Positions 54,277 to 63,315 of a stretch of 64,000 bases of DNA are shown piece after piece. Under the pieces are notes generated by a model. That model ran no database searches and was not told the DNA's origin. It saw only the letters and a program-made list of their open reading frames with translations. The stretch comes from Ignavibacteriota bacterium (GTDB taxonomy: Bacteria > Bacteroidota > Ignavibacteria > Tepidaquicellales > Tepidaquicellaceae): the NCBI GenBank assembly GCA_016218085.1, contig JACREY010000003.1, positions 124,001-188,000 on the forward strand. The letters are read 5' to 3'. Numbering within the stretch: the first letter of the stretch is position 1; each line of letters opens with the position of its first letter. Position numbers and translations under genes: made by a program.

Positions 54277-55974
54277 TTATTGAGTGTTTTTAATTAGAAT
54301 ATAAGTTGTTAAAATACCTAGCAATACTCCCGATATCTGTGAAATTATCGTTACTGTTTCAGAGAATGTATTAGATGTTTTCTTTGGAACATATACAAAA
54401 TCACCGGAATTCAAGCTTACATCATCAGGCTTATACCAGCCTCTTGAATTAAACTTAATTACTCTTGTATTTCCTTTATCAGCAGCAAGGGAATACCCTC
54501 CTGCTCTTTCAATGTAATATTCGTAATCTTCACCTTCTTTAAACGGTACATAACCTTCGCTCTGAACCTGACCGTAAACGTAAACAGCATTTTTGTTGTC
54601 GTTTATATAGATAATATCCTTATCTTCAAGAATGATATTCTGTGATTCGTCATTTTCTTTGTATAATTTTTCGAAATCTATTACAACCCTGTTTCTCCTG
54701 CCCCTTACATCTTCTTCAAAATTTAGTTTATCCTTTTCCGATACTATTAAATCATTTGCCCTCTTGTTTACCATAAGCTCCATGGTATCTCTTCTTAAAT
54801 ATTCCTCATCGTAAGATCTGAAAATTATGCACAATGGAAGATATGCATTTTTAGTCATTCCTCCGGCCATTTCAATTACTTCTTTAAGTTTTGTATTTTT
54901 AAATGTAATCGGATATGTACCCGGTCTTAAAATTTCACCCTGAACCTGAACTGATACCATCTTCCTGAAATCCGATTTATATTTTACAAATATTCTGTCG
55001 AAAACTTCTATTTTAAAACTTTTCTCCTTGTCATAAGATAACACGAATGTCTTGAAACTTTTCGAATCGCTGCTTGTTCTGTAAACAAGTATACTGTCGG
55101 GATTTGCATTTGCATCAAATCCCCTGCCAAGCCCAATTATTGTTTCCAGATCATCGTTTTTATTATATTCGTAATGACCCGGAATCTGTATTGCTCCTGA
55201 AACTGTAATACATGATGTATTAAGATTTGTATATGGAATTTTAAGTAAATCACCTTCCCTCAAAGTAGGATTATATTTATCGTCCTTTGTACTGAAATAC
55301 TTATAAATATCAACCGTTATTATAGAACCGTCTTTTCTTTTTAGCTCTATATTTCTAAACGAAAAACTCATGTTTTCGTTTATCTTTTTCATATCAAGTC
55401 TTTTCTGAGCATTAAGTGTGTCAAAAACCACAATTGAAAGTAATTGCGAAGTTCTTGTAAGACTGGTAACCGCGTATGTCCCCTGTGTGAGACCTGTAAC
55501 CGGAATTAAAAATGTTCTCGGTTGGGAAAGTGTAAAACTTACATTACTGGAATAATACCTTTTCTTAACTGCAGATACGACTCTGTCTTTTACCTGAGCA
55601 AGTGTTAAATCATTAACCTTTATTTCACCGACCGATGGTATAATAATTGTTCCTTCAATCGATACTGTTAATGGTATTACCTGATTTAAAAATCCATACA
55701 AACCCAGTGAAAAAATGTCACCCTGACCGACAATATAGTTATCAGGATTTACAACTCCTTCAACAGGAAATGTATTGAAATTCTGTATCGGTGCATTTAA
55801 TTCAGACAGTAGTTGATTAGCGTCTACGTTAACATTTGTTTTGCCTGAAGTATTAAACTGATACTGTTGTGATGTTATAGAACTTTTATCTGTTGATGTT
55901 TGGCTGACCTGCGAAAATGCGGTAATACCTGTTAATAACAGAATTGTTACTATAAATCTTTTTGTAAATTTCAT
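54277..55974 (-). CDS. wza: Wza-like outer-membrane polysaccharide export protein (SLBB)
   Basis: 565 residues. The signal peptide (1-21) ends ITAFSQ and has no lipobox Cys. A Poly_export domain lies at about 78-160 (YIVGQGDIFSLGLYGF, PSVGEIKVNDLTLAQV). SLBB domains follow (VSGAIQIPGHYEYNKNDDLETII, VQGEILRPGTYPITFKNTKLKEVIEMAGGMT, VYGQVQSEGYVPFKEGEDYEYYIERAGGY). The last 23 residues form a hydrophobic helix. It should form the outer-membrane channel with Wzz. Unlike E. coli Wza it is apparently not a lipoprotein. Confidence 0.93.
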   Translation of the reverse strand: MKFTKRFIVTILLLTGITAFSQVSQTSTDKSSITSQQYQFNTSGKTNVNVDANQLLSELNAPIQNFNTFPVEGVVNPDNYIVGQGDIFSLGLYGFLNQVIPLTVSIEGTIIIPSVGEIKVNDLTLAQVKDRVVSAVKKRYYSSNVSFTLSQPRTFLIPVTGLTQGTYAVTSLTRTSQLLSIVVFDTLNAQKRLDMKKINENMSFSFRNIELKRKDGSIITVDIYKYFSTKDDKYNPTLREGDLLKIPYTNLNTSCITVSGAIQIPGHYEYNKNDDLETIIGLGRGFDANANPDSILVYRTSSDSKSFKTFVLSYDKEKSFKIEVFDRIFVKYKSDFRKMVSVQVQGEILRPGTYPITFKNTKLKEVIEMAGGMTKNAYLPLCIIFRSYDEEYLRRDTMELMVNKRANDLIVSEKDKLNFEEDVRGRRNRVVIDFEKLYKENDESQNIILEDKDIIYINDNKNAVYVYGQVQSEGYVPFKEGEDYEYYIERAGGYSLAADKGNTRVIKFNSRGWYKPDDVSLNSGDFVYVPKKTSNTFSETVTIISQISGVLLGILTTYILIKNTQ

Positions 55975-55978
55975 ATAT

Positions 55979-57388
55979 TTATAAATTAAAACTTTTAATT
56001 GTATTTTCTAATACTTTTTGTGTTTCGGTTTCACTATTTGTTTCGCAGTAAAATCTTAACAGCGGTTCTGTTCCTGATGCCCTTACGATTATCCAACCGT
56101 TGTCGAAACTGAACTTATATCCGTCAAGGTTGCCCTTTTCAGTAATTTTCCTGTTTCCTATTGTATCTCCGGTCTTTAGTTCTTTGCATTTCAAAAGAGT
56201 AGCCTGTTTTAGGTTATCCGTTGTATGCACATCTATTCTTTTGTAAAAATAAGCTCCGAATTCTTCTTCGAGGTTTTTCTTCAGCTGACTTATGCTCTTT
56301 CCTGTCTTTGCCAGCATTTCAAGATAGAGCAATCCGTTGAAAACACCATCCCTTTCAGGTAAATGGCCCTTTATTCCTATTCCGCCGCTTTCCTCAGCAC
56401 CTATAAGCACATCTTCCGAAATCATTAATTTTGAAATATGCTTGAATCCAATCGGTACAGTTTCAAGCTCCAGATTATACTTATCGCAATATTTTTTAAT
56501 TACATCACTTGTTGAATATCCCCTTACCACTTTCCCGGTCCATCCTTTATCGTGGTGAAGATATTTAAGCAGCAGGGCAAATGTCTTTTGTGCATCGAGA
56601 AAATCCCCGTTTTCATCTATAATTGCAATCCTGTCGGCATCACCATCTGTTACTATTCCAATGTCATATTTTTCGTCTTTTATTTTCTTTTTGGCTTCTC
56701 CTAAATTTTTCTCAACCGGCTCAGGTGCTCCACCTCCGAAAGAAGGATTAAATACAGCATGTAGCTGGTCAATTTTCAGAATCTCGCTAAGGGTATTTTG
56801 TCCTGTACCGTACATCGTTTCATAAAGAATCTTTAAATTCTTCTTGCCAATTAAATCAATATTTATTTTTTTCTGAAGGTTTTTAATATAATAATCCCTT
56901 CCGTCTATGTATTCAACTATTTTTTCATTAAGTAGAATATCAAGGATTTTAAAGTCTGTTACTTTTCCAATATCCTTAAGTTTTTCTTCAACCTTCAGAA
57001 TTTCGTCCGGATTCATTGACCCGCCAAATTCATCTTTGAGCTTGAAACCGTTATACTGGAAAGGGTTATGAGATGCCGTAATCATTACTCCGTATGCAAG
57101 GTTTTTATCCCTTGAAAGAAGAGAAACGGTAGGAGTTGTTACAAATGAATCCGTTAAATAAACCTTTATATTCATGCTTCCGAAAATTTCTGCAGCTGCA
57201 ACTGCAAACTCTTTCGAAAGAAATCTTGTGTCATATCCTATAACTATCCCATTTTCAATCTTCGGATGATTAATAAAAGTCTGGGCAGTTGCAAGTGAAA
57301 CTCTTCTTACATTTTCAAAAGTGTATGTATCCGCAATTACTGCTCTCCAACCATCTGTTCCAAATTTTATTTCAGGAAAATTACTCAT
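55979..57388 (-). CDS. Phosphoglucomutase/phosphomannomutase
   Basis: 469 residues, the four-domain alpha-D-phosphohexomutase. KFGTDGWRAVIA opens it, the phosphoserine is S106 of MITASHNPF, DGDADRIAI binds metal, GEESGGIGIKGHLPERDG is the sugar loop and RASGTEPLLRFY the phosphate loop. It interconverts hexose 1- and 6-phosphates for sugar nucleotides. Whether glucose, mannose or glucosamine is preferred cannot be decided by eye. It is the first gene of the polysaccharide run and precedes wza by 4 nt. Confidence 0.94.
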   Translation of the reverse strand: MSNFPEIKFGTDGWRAVIADTYTFENVRRVSLATAQTFINHPKIENGIVIGYDTRFLSKEFAVAAAEIFGSMNIKVYLTDSFVTTPTVSLLSRDKNLAYGVMITASHNPFQYNGFKLKDEFGGSMNPDEILKVEEKLKDIGKVTDFKILDILLNEKIVEYIDGRDYYIKNLQKKINIDLIGKKNLKILYETMYGTGQNTLSEILKIDQLHAVFNPSFGGGAPEPVEKNLGEAKKKIKDEKYDIGIVTDGDADRIAIIDENGDFLDAQKTFALLLKYLHHDKGWTGKVVRGYSTSDVIKKYCDKYNLELETVPIGFKHISKLMISEDVLIGAEESGGIGIKGHLPERDGVFNGLLYLEMLAKTGKSISQLKKNLEEEFGAYFYKRIDVHTTDNLKQATLLKCKELKTGDTIGNRKITEKGNLDGYKFSFDNGWIIVRASGTEPLLRFYCETNSETETQKVLENTIKSFNL

Positions 57389-57413
57389 AAATATTTCAGA
57401 TTATTAAAGTTTT

Positions 57414-57824
57414 CTATGTTTTTTTAATATTATTTTTTATGTAATGTACAATCTCAATTGTCGAAGCACCGGGAGTGAATAGCTTGCCAATTCCGAGTTT
57501 ATAGAGCTCTTCGATATCTTTTTCCGGTATTATCCCGCCTCCAAACAAAAGAATGTCATTTAGACCTTTTTCGTCCATTAATTTCTTGATTTTCGGTAAA
57601 ATAGTCATATGCGCTCCGCTCAAAATGCTAACACCTATTGCATCCACATCTTCCTGAATAGCAGATTCGACTATAGATTCTGGAGTCTGCCTGAGTCCCA
57701 TATAAATAACCTCAATTCCGGCATCTCTTAAAGCAGATGCTATCACTTTTGCCCCTCTATCATGACCGTCAAGACCTACTTTTCCTATAATAACCCTTAT
57801 TTTTTGATTATTTTGTGCATTCAT
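57414..57824 (-). CDS. Methylmalonyl-CoA mutase B12-binding domain protein
   Basis: 136 residues. [41 protein letters not shown] carries DxHxxG (DGHDRG), whose His ligates cobalt; [12 protein letters not shown] and [26 protein letters not shown] complete the fold. This is the stand-alone C-terminal domain of methylmalonyl-CoA mutase; the catalytic barrel subunit must be encoded elsewhere. It would turn methylmalonyl-CoA to succinyl-CoA, or the reverse, together with the carboxyltransferase at 27.2 kb. Confidence 0.94.
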   Translation of the reverse strand: MNAQNNQKIRVIIGKVGLDGHDRGAKVIASALRDAGIEVIYMGLRQTPESIVESAIQEDVDAIGVSILSGAHMTILPKIKKLMDEKGLNDILLFGGGIIPEKDIEELYKLGIGKLFTPGASTIEIVHYIKNNIKKT

Positions 57825-57873
57825 ATGATTTTACTAAACATTTAAATTAGAGTTTATAAGCAATAAGTTCAAG

Positions 57874-58860
57874 TTATTTTTCAGCAGAGTTTTCAATGCC
57901 TAAATTCTCTATTTTTTTATTAGTTAACCTCTGAAAAAGGAATACAGAAATAATACCGACAAACACGGCAAACCATAAAGTCGCAAGTCGTATTATTAGA
58001 GTAGATGCAACCGAAATATCTTTGGAAATTTTCGAAAAAACCAAAAGCCCCGTTAAAGATGCTTCAGTAATCCCCACTCCGCCGGGTAGCATCGCAACCG
58101 CACCGATTAAAGTTGAAAAAGCATAAATAAAAGTTGCTGAAAGGAGACTGATTTCCATATTTCCTGAATGAGAGAAGGCATTCAATACTATAAAAAACCC
58201 AATACACTCAAAAAACCACGATATCAGACTTATGAAAGTAGCAATGATTAAAGGCTTAATCTTAATCATCAGATAAATACTTTCATATGCAATGTTTATT
58301 TTATCTATGTGTTTTTTTAAAAAACCGATTTTTGAAAGCAGATTTATCAAATTAAGTGATAAATTCTTCATACTGAGAAGTACAATAGTCAGTATAAAAA
58401 CAATTCCGATAATTATTATTACTGCTTGACCGTAATTATAAACATAAGAACCTAATATGCATAAAAGTACAATAGAAACAAAATCCGTTAGCCTTTCTGC
58501 CAGCACTATCGGAGCAGATTTACTTACCGGTGTTCCGTTTTCCTCTTTTAGCAAATATGATTTCAGCACTTCTCCCATTTTTCCCGGGGTTACACTCATC
58601 GTAAGAGCAGACAGAAAAATAAGAAAGCTTTCTTTCCGGGATAATCTAATATCGAGAATGTAAAGATAATACTGCCACTTCAGAAACCTGAAAATGTAAT
58701 TCATAAAAGAAAGTGATAAAATCAGAGGCAGCCATAGCCAATTAAAATCTCCAAATGCCGCTAAAAGTTTATCCAAATCGGCATATATGCTGAACGCAAG
58801 ATAAATAACCGCGCCAAATGCAATTGAGACTAAAATCTTTTTTTTATACTTCGAAAACAA
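57874..58860 (-). CDS. UPF0104 / lysylphosphatidylglycerol-synthase TM-region protein
   Basis: 328 residues with about eight helices. MSVTPGKMGEVLKSYLL and MLPGGVGITEASLTGLLV are the two hallmarks of the UPF0104 (AglD/MprF flippase-like) family. Members are thought to move lipids or lipid-linked sugars; the substrate here is unknown. The start may be TTG at 58860. Lying between maf and the B12 protein, just before the polysaccharide genes, it may serve glycolipid traffic. Confidence 0.87.
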   Translation of the reverse strand: MFSKYKKKILVSIAFGAVIYLAFSIYADLDKLLAAFGDFNWLWLPLILSLSFMNYIFRFLKWQYYLYILDIRLSRKESFLIFLSALTMSVTPGKMGEVLKSYLLKEENGTPVSKSAPIVLAERLTDFVSIVLLCILGSYVYNYGQAVIIIIGIVFILTIVLLSMKNLSLNLINLLSKIGFLKKHIDKINIAYESIYLMIKIKPLIIATFISLISWFFECIGFFIVLNAFSHSGNMEISLLSATFIYAFSTLIGAVAMLPGGVGITEASLTGLLVFSKISKDISVASTLIIRLATLWFAVFVGIISVFLFQRLTNKKIENLGIENSAEK

Positions 58861-58872
58861 ATTCAGTTAAAT

Positions 58873-59466
58873 TTATTTTGATAATAATTTCTGAAGGGAA
58901 AGAAAGAGGTTTGTCAACGGCAAACCGACAACGTTGTAGTAATCCCCCGCAATTTTATTGATAAACAGACATCCGAAATCATCCTGAATGCCATACGCAC
59001 CTGCTTTGTCAAGCGGCTTGTGATTTTCAACGTAATGCTTAATTTCATCGGTTTTCAGCTTCCTGAAGTGTACTTCGGTTTTCTCGTAAGAGAAAATCTC
59101 TTTTGATGTTTTTGTGTCTATGAGATTTATTCCTGTATATACAATATGCTTTTTATTGCTAAGCCTTGAAAGGAACCTTACTGCCTCTTTTTCATTTCTG
59201 GGTTTTCCAAGTACCATCTTGCCGAGTACAACAATTGTATCTGAGCCGATAATTATTTCACTTTTATATTTCCCGGCAACTTTCCTGGATTTGTTTTCGG
59301 AATTAATTTTAACAAGCTTAACAGGACTGATTTTATTCGAATTAATCTCATCGGCATTGCTGTCTACCACTACAAAACTAAGCCCAAGTTGATTAAGCAG
59401 CTTCTTTCTTCTTTCTGAACGCGAGGCCAGAATATATTTCCTGCCCAGAATTTTCTTAATATTCAT
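58873..59466 (-). CDS. maf: Maf family nucleoside triphosphate pyrophosphatase
   Basis: 197 residues. ILASRSERRKKLLNQLGLSF is the phosphate-binding loop, VKINSENKSRKVA follows, GSDTIVVLGKMVLGKPRNEKEA has the catalytic acid, and YTGI and DKAGAYGIQDDFG complete the family set. Maf proteins hydrolyse modified or canonical NTPs such as dTTP/UTP. The ATG lies inside the end of proS (11-nt overlap), so the two are coupled. Confidence 0.95.
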   Translation of the reverse strand: MNIKKILGRKYILASRSERRKKLLNQLGLSFVVVDSNADEINSNKISPVKLVKINSENKSRKVAGKYKSEIIIGSDTIVVLGKMVLGKPRNEKEAVRFLSRLSNKKHIVYTGINLIDTKTSKEIFSYEKTEVHFRKLKTDEIKHYVENHKPLDKAGAYGIQDDFGCLFINKIAGDYYNVVGLPLTNLFLSLQKLLSK

Positions 59467-61183
59467 TTACCAGCCCGGAGATTTTATTGTAAAAATCAGC
59501 AACAGGAATCAGCATCCTCACACCTGTCCTTCTTATCTTTATTTCAATATTCCCGTTCTTTAGGTTTTTCTCACCGATAATTACCTGAAGCGGGACTCCG
59601 ATTAAATCCGCATCATTAAACTTGAATCCCGGTCTGATATCCGGCCTGTCGTCGTATAAAACTTCTATTCCTTTTTCCTCCAGTAAACCGTATATCTTTT
59701 CAGTTTCTTTTACAGACTCTTCTTTGTTCGCGCTAGCGCAAATCAAATGCACTTTAAAAGGAGCAATTTCTCCACCCCAGATAATGCCTTTATCATCATA
59801 GTTCTGCTCGATGTAAGACGCTGCAATCCTTTCCACGCCGATTCCGTAACTTCCCATTACTATAGGATTTTCTGCACCATTCCTATCAAGGTAATATGCA
59901 TGAAGTGCTTTTGAATACTTTGTCCCAAGTTTGAAAATATGCCCTACTTCAATTGCTTTGGTTATTTTAATTTTGTGCTTCTTGTCAAGCGTAAATTCGC
60001 CTTCTTTTACTACTCTAATGTCATAATATTCTATATTTTTTACATCCCTTTTTAAATCAATATTCTTTATGTGATAATCATTTTTATTTGCACCGCTTAT
60101 TAATTCATCTGCATCTTTTAAAAGCAAATCTGCTATTATTTTAACGTCTTTGTTTTTCAACCCTATCGGACCAATCGAACCTGCATCTGCGCCTGTAATG
60201 GCTGCCAGTTCTTCCGGGTGTCCCGGACGGATATTCTGTCCGAAAATATTCTGAAGCTTGGTTTCGTTCACTTCGTCGTCTCCGCATACAAGCACTAAAA
60301 TATATTCGTCTATTTCCCCTTCAGATTTTGCAGGATTTACAAACACTCTTGATTTAGCAAGTCTTGATTTATCCGATATACCCAGAAATCCTGCAAGCTC
60401 TTCAATTGATTTAATATTAGGAGTATGAAAAGGTTCATAAGGCAGATTTGAATCTTTCCTTCCGACTCCTTCCCTGTATGAAACTGCGACTTCAATATTG
60501 GACGAATAACTTCCGTCTTCAGTAATTGCTACAACATCCTCGCCTGCATCTGATTCAACCATAAACTCTTCCGAATTGCTTCCGCCCATTGCTCCGCTGA
60601 ACGCAGTCACTGAGAAAAATTTCAAACCACAGCGCGTAAATATGTTTTTATAAGCTTTATCCTGTAATTCATATGCGGCATCCAGTCCTTTTTCATCCGT
60701 ATCGAATGAATATGCATCTTTCATTGTAAATTGCCTTCCGCGCAGCACTCCCGATCTCGGTCGGGCTTCATTTCTGAATTTCGTCTGAATCTGATACCAC
60801 ATGCACGGCAAATCTTTGTATGAAATTAAATTGGATTTTGCAATCGAGGTAAATACTTCTTCATGAGTAGGTGCAAGAACAAGTTCTCTATTCTTTATTC
60901 TGAACATTGTATCCCCATAATCCTCTAATCTACCTGTCTGTGACCATAAATCATTCGGAGAAAGCGCCGGAAGAAGAAACTCATTTCCACCTATTGCATC
61001 CATTTCCTCGCGTATAACTTTTTCAATTTTCTTAAAAACGCGCAAACCGAGCGGTAAATATGAATAAACGCCCGAAGTAAGCTGTTTTATCATTCCTGCT
61101 CTGAGCATCAATTTATGCGAAATAACGACTGCATCTGCCGGATCTTCCTTTAAAGTAGGTACAAAAAATTTAGTTAATTTCAT
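59456..61183 (-). CDS. proS: Prolyl-tRNA synthetase (bacterial type with editing domain)
   Basis: 575 residues from ATG 61181-61183. The frame is open four codons further to a TTG, but MKLTKFFVPTLKEDPADA matches the normal ProS start. Class II motifs: FRNEARPRSGVLRGRQFTMKDAYSFD (motif 2) and GSYGIGVERIAA (motif 3). The YbaK-like editing insertion lies at about 230-390, so the enzyme should clear mischarged Ala-tRNA-Pro. The anticodon-binding domain ends the protein (IEVLYDDRPDIRPGFKFNDADLIGVP). No proofreading frame break is seen. Confidence 0.96.
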   Translation of the reverse strand: MKLTKFFVPTLKEDPADAVVISHKLMLRAGMIKQLTSGVYSYLPLGLRVFKKIEKVIREEMDAIGGNEFLLPALSPNDLWSQTGRLEDYGDTMFRIKNRELVLAPTHEEVFTSIAKSNLISYKDLPCMWYQIQTKFRNEARPRSGVLRGRQFTMKDAYSFDTDEKGLDAAYELQDKAYKNIFTRCGLKFFSVTAFSGAMGGSNSEEFMVESDAGEDVVAITEDGSYSSNIEVAVSYREGVGRKDSNLPYEPFHTPNIKSIEELAGFLGISDKSRLAKSRVFVNPAKSEGEIDEYILVLVCGDDEVNETKLQNIFGQNIRPGHPEELAAITGADAGSIGPIGLKNKDVKIIADLLLKDADELISGANKNDYHIKNIDLKRDVKNIEYYDIRVVKEGEFTLDKKHKIKITKAIEVGHIFKLGTKYSKALHAYYLDRNGAENPIVMGSYGIGVERIAASYIEQNYDDKGIIWGGEIAPFKVHLICASANKEESVKETEKIYGLLEEKGIEVLYDDRPDIRPGFKFNDADLIGVPLQVIIGEKNLKNGNIEIKIRRTGVRMLIPVADFYNKISGLVNEY

Positions 61184-61265
61184 AAAAAAATTCAATTTTA
61201 ATCTTTAAATATATTAATTTAATTATTAGATTACTATGTAATTAATAAACAAAATATCACTTTTT

Positions 61266-61898
61266 ATGTGTTCAAGATTCGAAAACAAGGAAACAGGTTT
61301 CAGTATTCTTGAAAAGCTGGACAAGGACGAACTCGGAAATTATATTCTGGAAGACGACGGTGACCTTAATAAAGAGGTATTTGCACCCACGAATTTCGTT
61401 TTTTCTTTGGTTAAATCAGATAAAGATTTTAAACTGAAGAATTTTATCTGGGGAATTCAGTTTGACAAGGTGATGAAAAGCCCTCTTATTTTTAATTCAA
61501 GAATAGAGACTATTAAAGAAAAAAGCTACTGGACAAGATTATTTTACAATAACAGGTGTCTGCTTCCCGCAACCGCATTCTACGAATGGAAAGAAATTAA
61601 CAAGAAAAAAATTCCTCACAGAATTTCCATTCCCGGGGAAGATTTCTTTTTTATTCCATCGATTTACCTTAAAATGGAAAATTTCCATTATGCATCTATG
61701 ATTACCACTCAGCCGAATACATTTATGAAAAACATTCATAATAGAATGCCGCTTATTCTAAGCAAAAAAAGCGGCATAAAATTTCTGAATGCAAAACCTG
61801 AAGACGCCCTCGAAATGTGCAAATCACTCAGCGATAAAGTGAAAATGGAAGCCAGTATAGCAGAAAATCTATTATCAGTTAAAAAAAAGAACCTATAA
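61266..61898 (+). CDS. SRAP-domain protein (YedK/HMCES)
   Basis: 210 residues. The start MCSRF leaves the catalytic Cys2 at the N-terminus after Met removal. The family set follows: PTNFVFSL, NSRIETI, RCLLPATAFYEWK with the Glu, ITTQPNTFMKNIHNRMPLIL with the active His. YedK/HMCES proteins form a covalent, thiazolidine link to abasic sites in single-stranded DNA and protect them. It is divergent from proS and transcribed alone. Confidence 0.94.
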   Translation: MCSRFENKETGFSILEKLDKDELGNYILEDDGDLNKEVFAPTNFVFSLVKSDKDFKLKNFIWGIQFDKVMKSPLIFNSRIETIKEKSYWTRLFYNNRCLLPATAFYEWKEINKKKIPHRISIPGEDFFFIPSIYLKMENFHYASMITTQPNTFMKNIHNRMPLILSKKSGIKFLNAKPEDALEMCKSLSDKVKMEASIAENLLSVKKKNL

Positions 61899-61981
61899 AT
61901 AACCGATAATTTTAGTATTGATTTAATGACTAATATTGGACATTATTATTGAAATTAAAAAGGGATTATTATATAAGGTTG

Positions 61982-62002
61982 ATACAATATTTTTTATTGT
62001 AT
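61982..62002. promoter_or_regulatory. Perfect dyad upstream of the PorV-like gene
   Basis: atacaata (61982-61989) and tattgtat (61995-62002) flank five Ts, ending 18 nt before the ATG. It could be an operator or a 5'-leader hairpin. An 8-bp perfect dyad is suggestive, but A/T-rich DNA gives such dyads by chance. Confidence 0.4.
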
Positions 62003-62019
62003 AACTAAAAAGTACAAAA

Positions 62020-63039
62020 ATGAAGCTTAAAAAAATCTTTATATCCGCATTTATCCTTTTTATTTATGTTAGCGCTTTCGGACAGGGCAGCGGTAATAAA
62101 TATGCAGGCGAATTTTTATCTATTGGAGTCGGCGGAAGACCGCTTGGTATGGGAGGCGCATTTGTTGCCCTCGCCAACGATGTTACTGCAGGTTACTGGA
62201 ATCCTGCTCTGCTTTCAAGAATAAATTATCCTCAGTTTTCCCTTATGCACGATGCAAGATTCGGCAACCTTGTCAATTATAACTATGGGGCGGTCGGACT
62301 TCCTTTCGGAAAAAATGCATCTCTGGGATTAAGCGTGATTATGATGGGTATTGATGACATTCCCGATACAAGAAATGCCCTTATCGATTTAAACGGAAAC
62401 GGCGTTCTTGACCCCGGCGAAAGACTCGACCCTGACAGAATCACATCTTTCAATTCCTCGGATTATGCTTTTTACCTAACTTATGCAAAAAAACATTCGG
62501 ATAATTTTTCCTATGGTGCGAACCTGAAAATTATTAGAAGAAATATTGCCGAAGAATCTGCCTGGGGGCTCGGTTTTGATATCGGTGCTTCTTATGTGCT
62601 GATGAACAGGATTCTGCTTGGAGCAAATCTTCAGGATGTCACGACTACTTACCTGACCTGGTCAACTGGTAAAAAGGAAGTAATAACTCCTACGGCGAAA
62701 ATCGGCGCAGGATATATGATAGATTTCTGGAAAGGCGTGCTGACTCCTGCTGTTGATTTCGATGTTAGATTTGAAAACAGGCGCTCTTCTGCAAATGCAA
62801 ACCTCGGACCTGTTTCTTTCGATATGCACGCTGGAGCTGAATACACATTCCAGAATCTCTTCAGCATTAGAGGCGGTTATAACGACATCGGCAACCTCAC
62901 ACTCGGCGCAGGAATCAAGATTCCGAAAATCAATATCGATTATTCATTCGTAAAATTCGACGGTGATGAAAACCTCGGCAATACTCACAGGATTTCTCTG
63001 GTCTTCACACTCGAAGAAGAAAAGTTTATGAGGAAATAA
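62020..63039 (+). CDS. PorV/PorQ-family outer-membrane protein
   Basis: 339 residues. A signal peptide (1-21, ending AFGQ) precedes AGEFLSIGVGGRPLGMGGAFVALANDVTAGYWNPALLS, the hallmark of the PorV/PorQ (FadL-like barrel) family. Amphipathic beta strands continue to the end with alternating small/aromatic residues (for example YGANLKIIRRNIAEESAWGLGFDIGASYVL). PorV shuttles and helps anchor T9SS cargo in Bacteroidota. Many Ignavibacteria-type genomes have several paralogues, so an exact PorV role is not assured. A calcium-like DLNGNGVLDPGE motif lies near residue 126. A strong terminator follows. Confidence 0.88.
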   Translation: MKLKKIFISAFILFIYVSAFGQGSGNKYAGEFLSIGVGGRPLGMGGAFVALANDVTAGYWNPALLSRINYPQFSLMHDARFGNLVNYNYGAVGLPFGKNASLGLSVIMMGIDDIPDTRNALIDLNGNGVLDPGERLDPDRITSFNSSDYAFYLTYAKKHSDNFSYGANLKIIRRNIAEESAWGLGFDIGASYVLMNRILLGANLQDVTTTYLTWSTGKKEVITPTAKIGAGYMIDFWKGVLTPAVDFDVRFENRRSSANANLGPVSFDMHAGAEYTFQNLFSIRGGYNDIGNLTLGAGIKIPKINIDYSFVKFDGDENLGNTHRISLVFTLEEEKFMRK

Positions 63040-63063
63040 AAACATAGAAACACACTAAAAATT

Positions 63064-63090
63064 AAAAAGGAGGCTAAAGCCTCCTTTTTT
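63064..63090 (+). terminator. Intrinsic terminator after the PorV-like gene
   Basis: aaaaaggaggct (63064-63075) pairs perfectly with 63078-63089 and is flanked by a T-run, so it can work in both directions. It lies 25 nt after the stop codon. Confidence 0.92.
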
Positions 63091-63256
63091 TATTATTAGA
63101 TGAATCATTTTCTTTTCATCATTAAATCCATCGGTTTCCGGCTGAAGATATTTTACTAATTAAAACGAGAATCAATACTAAAGCAAAATATTTCTTTAGC
63201 TTATTACACCCTTTCAAAATATAAAAATATTGTTGCAAATATTCTGTTTTTGCTAT

Positions 63257-63293
63257 AAAAAAAAGGAAAGCCTTTCAAGCTTTCCTTTTTTTT
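63257..63293. terminator. Intrinsic terminator of the 3' T9SS cargo gene, bidirectional
   Basis: The left arm (63257-63271, A-run plus ggaaagc) pairs perfectly with 63279-63293 around a 7-nt loop. Its T-run is usable on either strand. It lies 22 nt after the stop of the minus-strand cargo gene. Nothing else is seen in 63091-63256. Confidence 0.9.
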
Positions 63294-63315
63294 ATTAAAA
63301 ATTAAAATTTAGTTC

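Noticed and set aside
61184-61195. TTG start four codons upstream in proS
   Set aside because: The ATG at 61183 gives the family-typical N-terminus, so the extra residues are unlikely.
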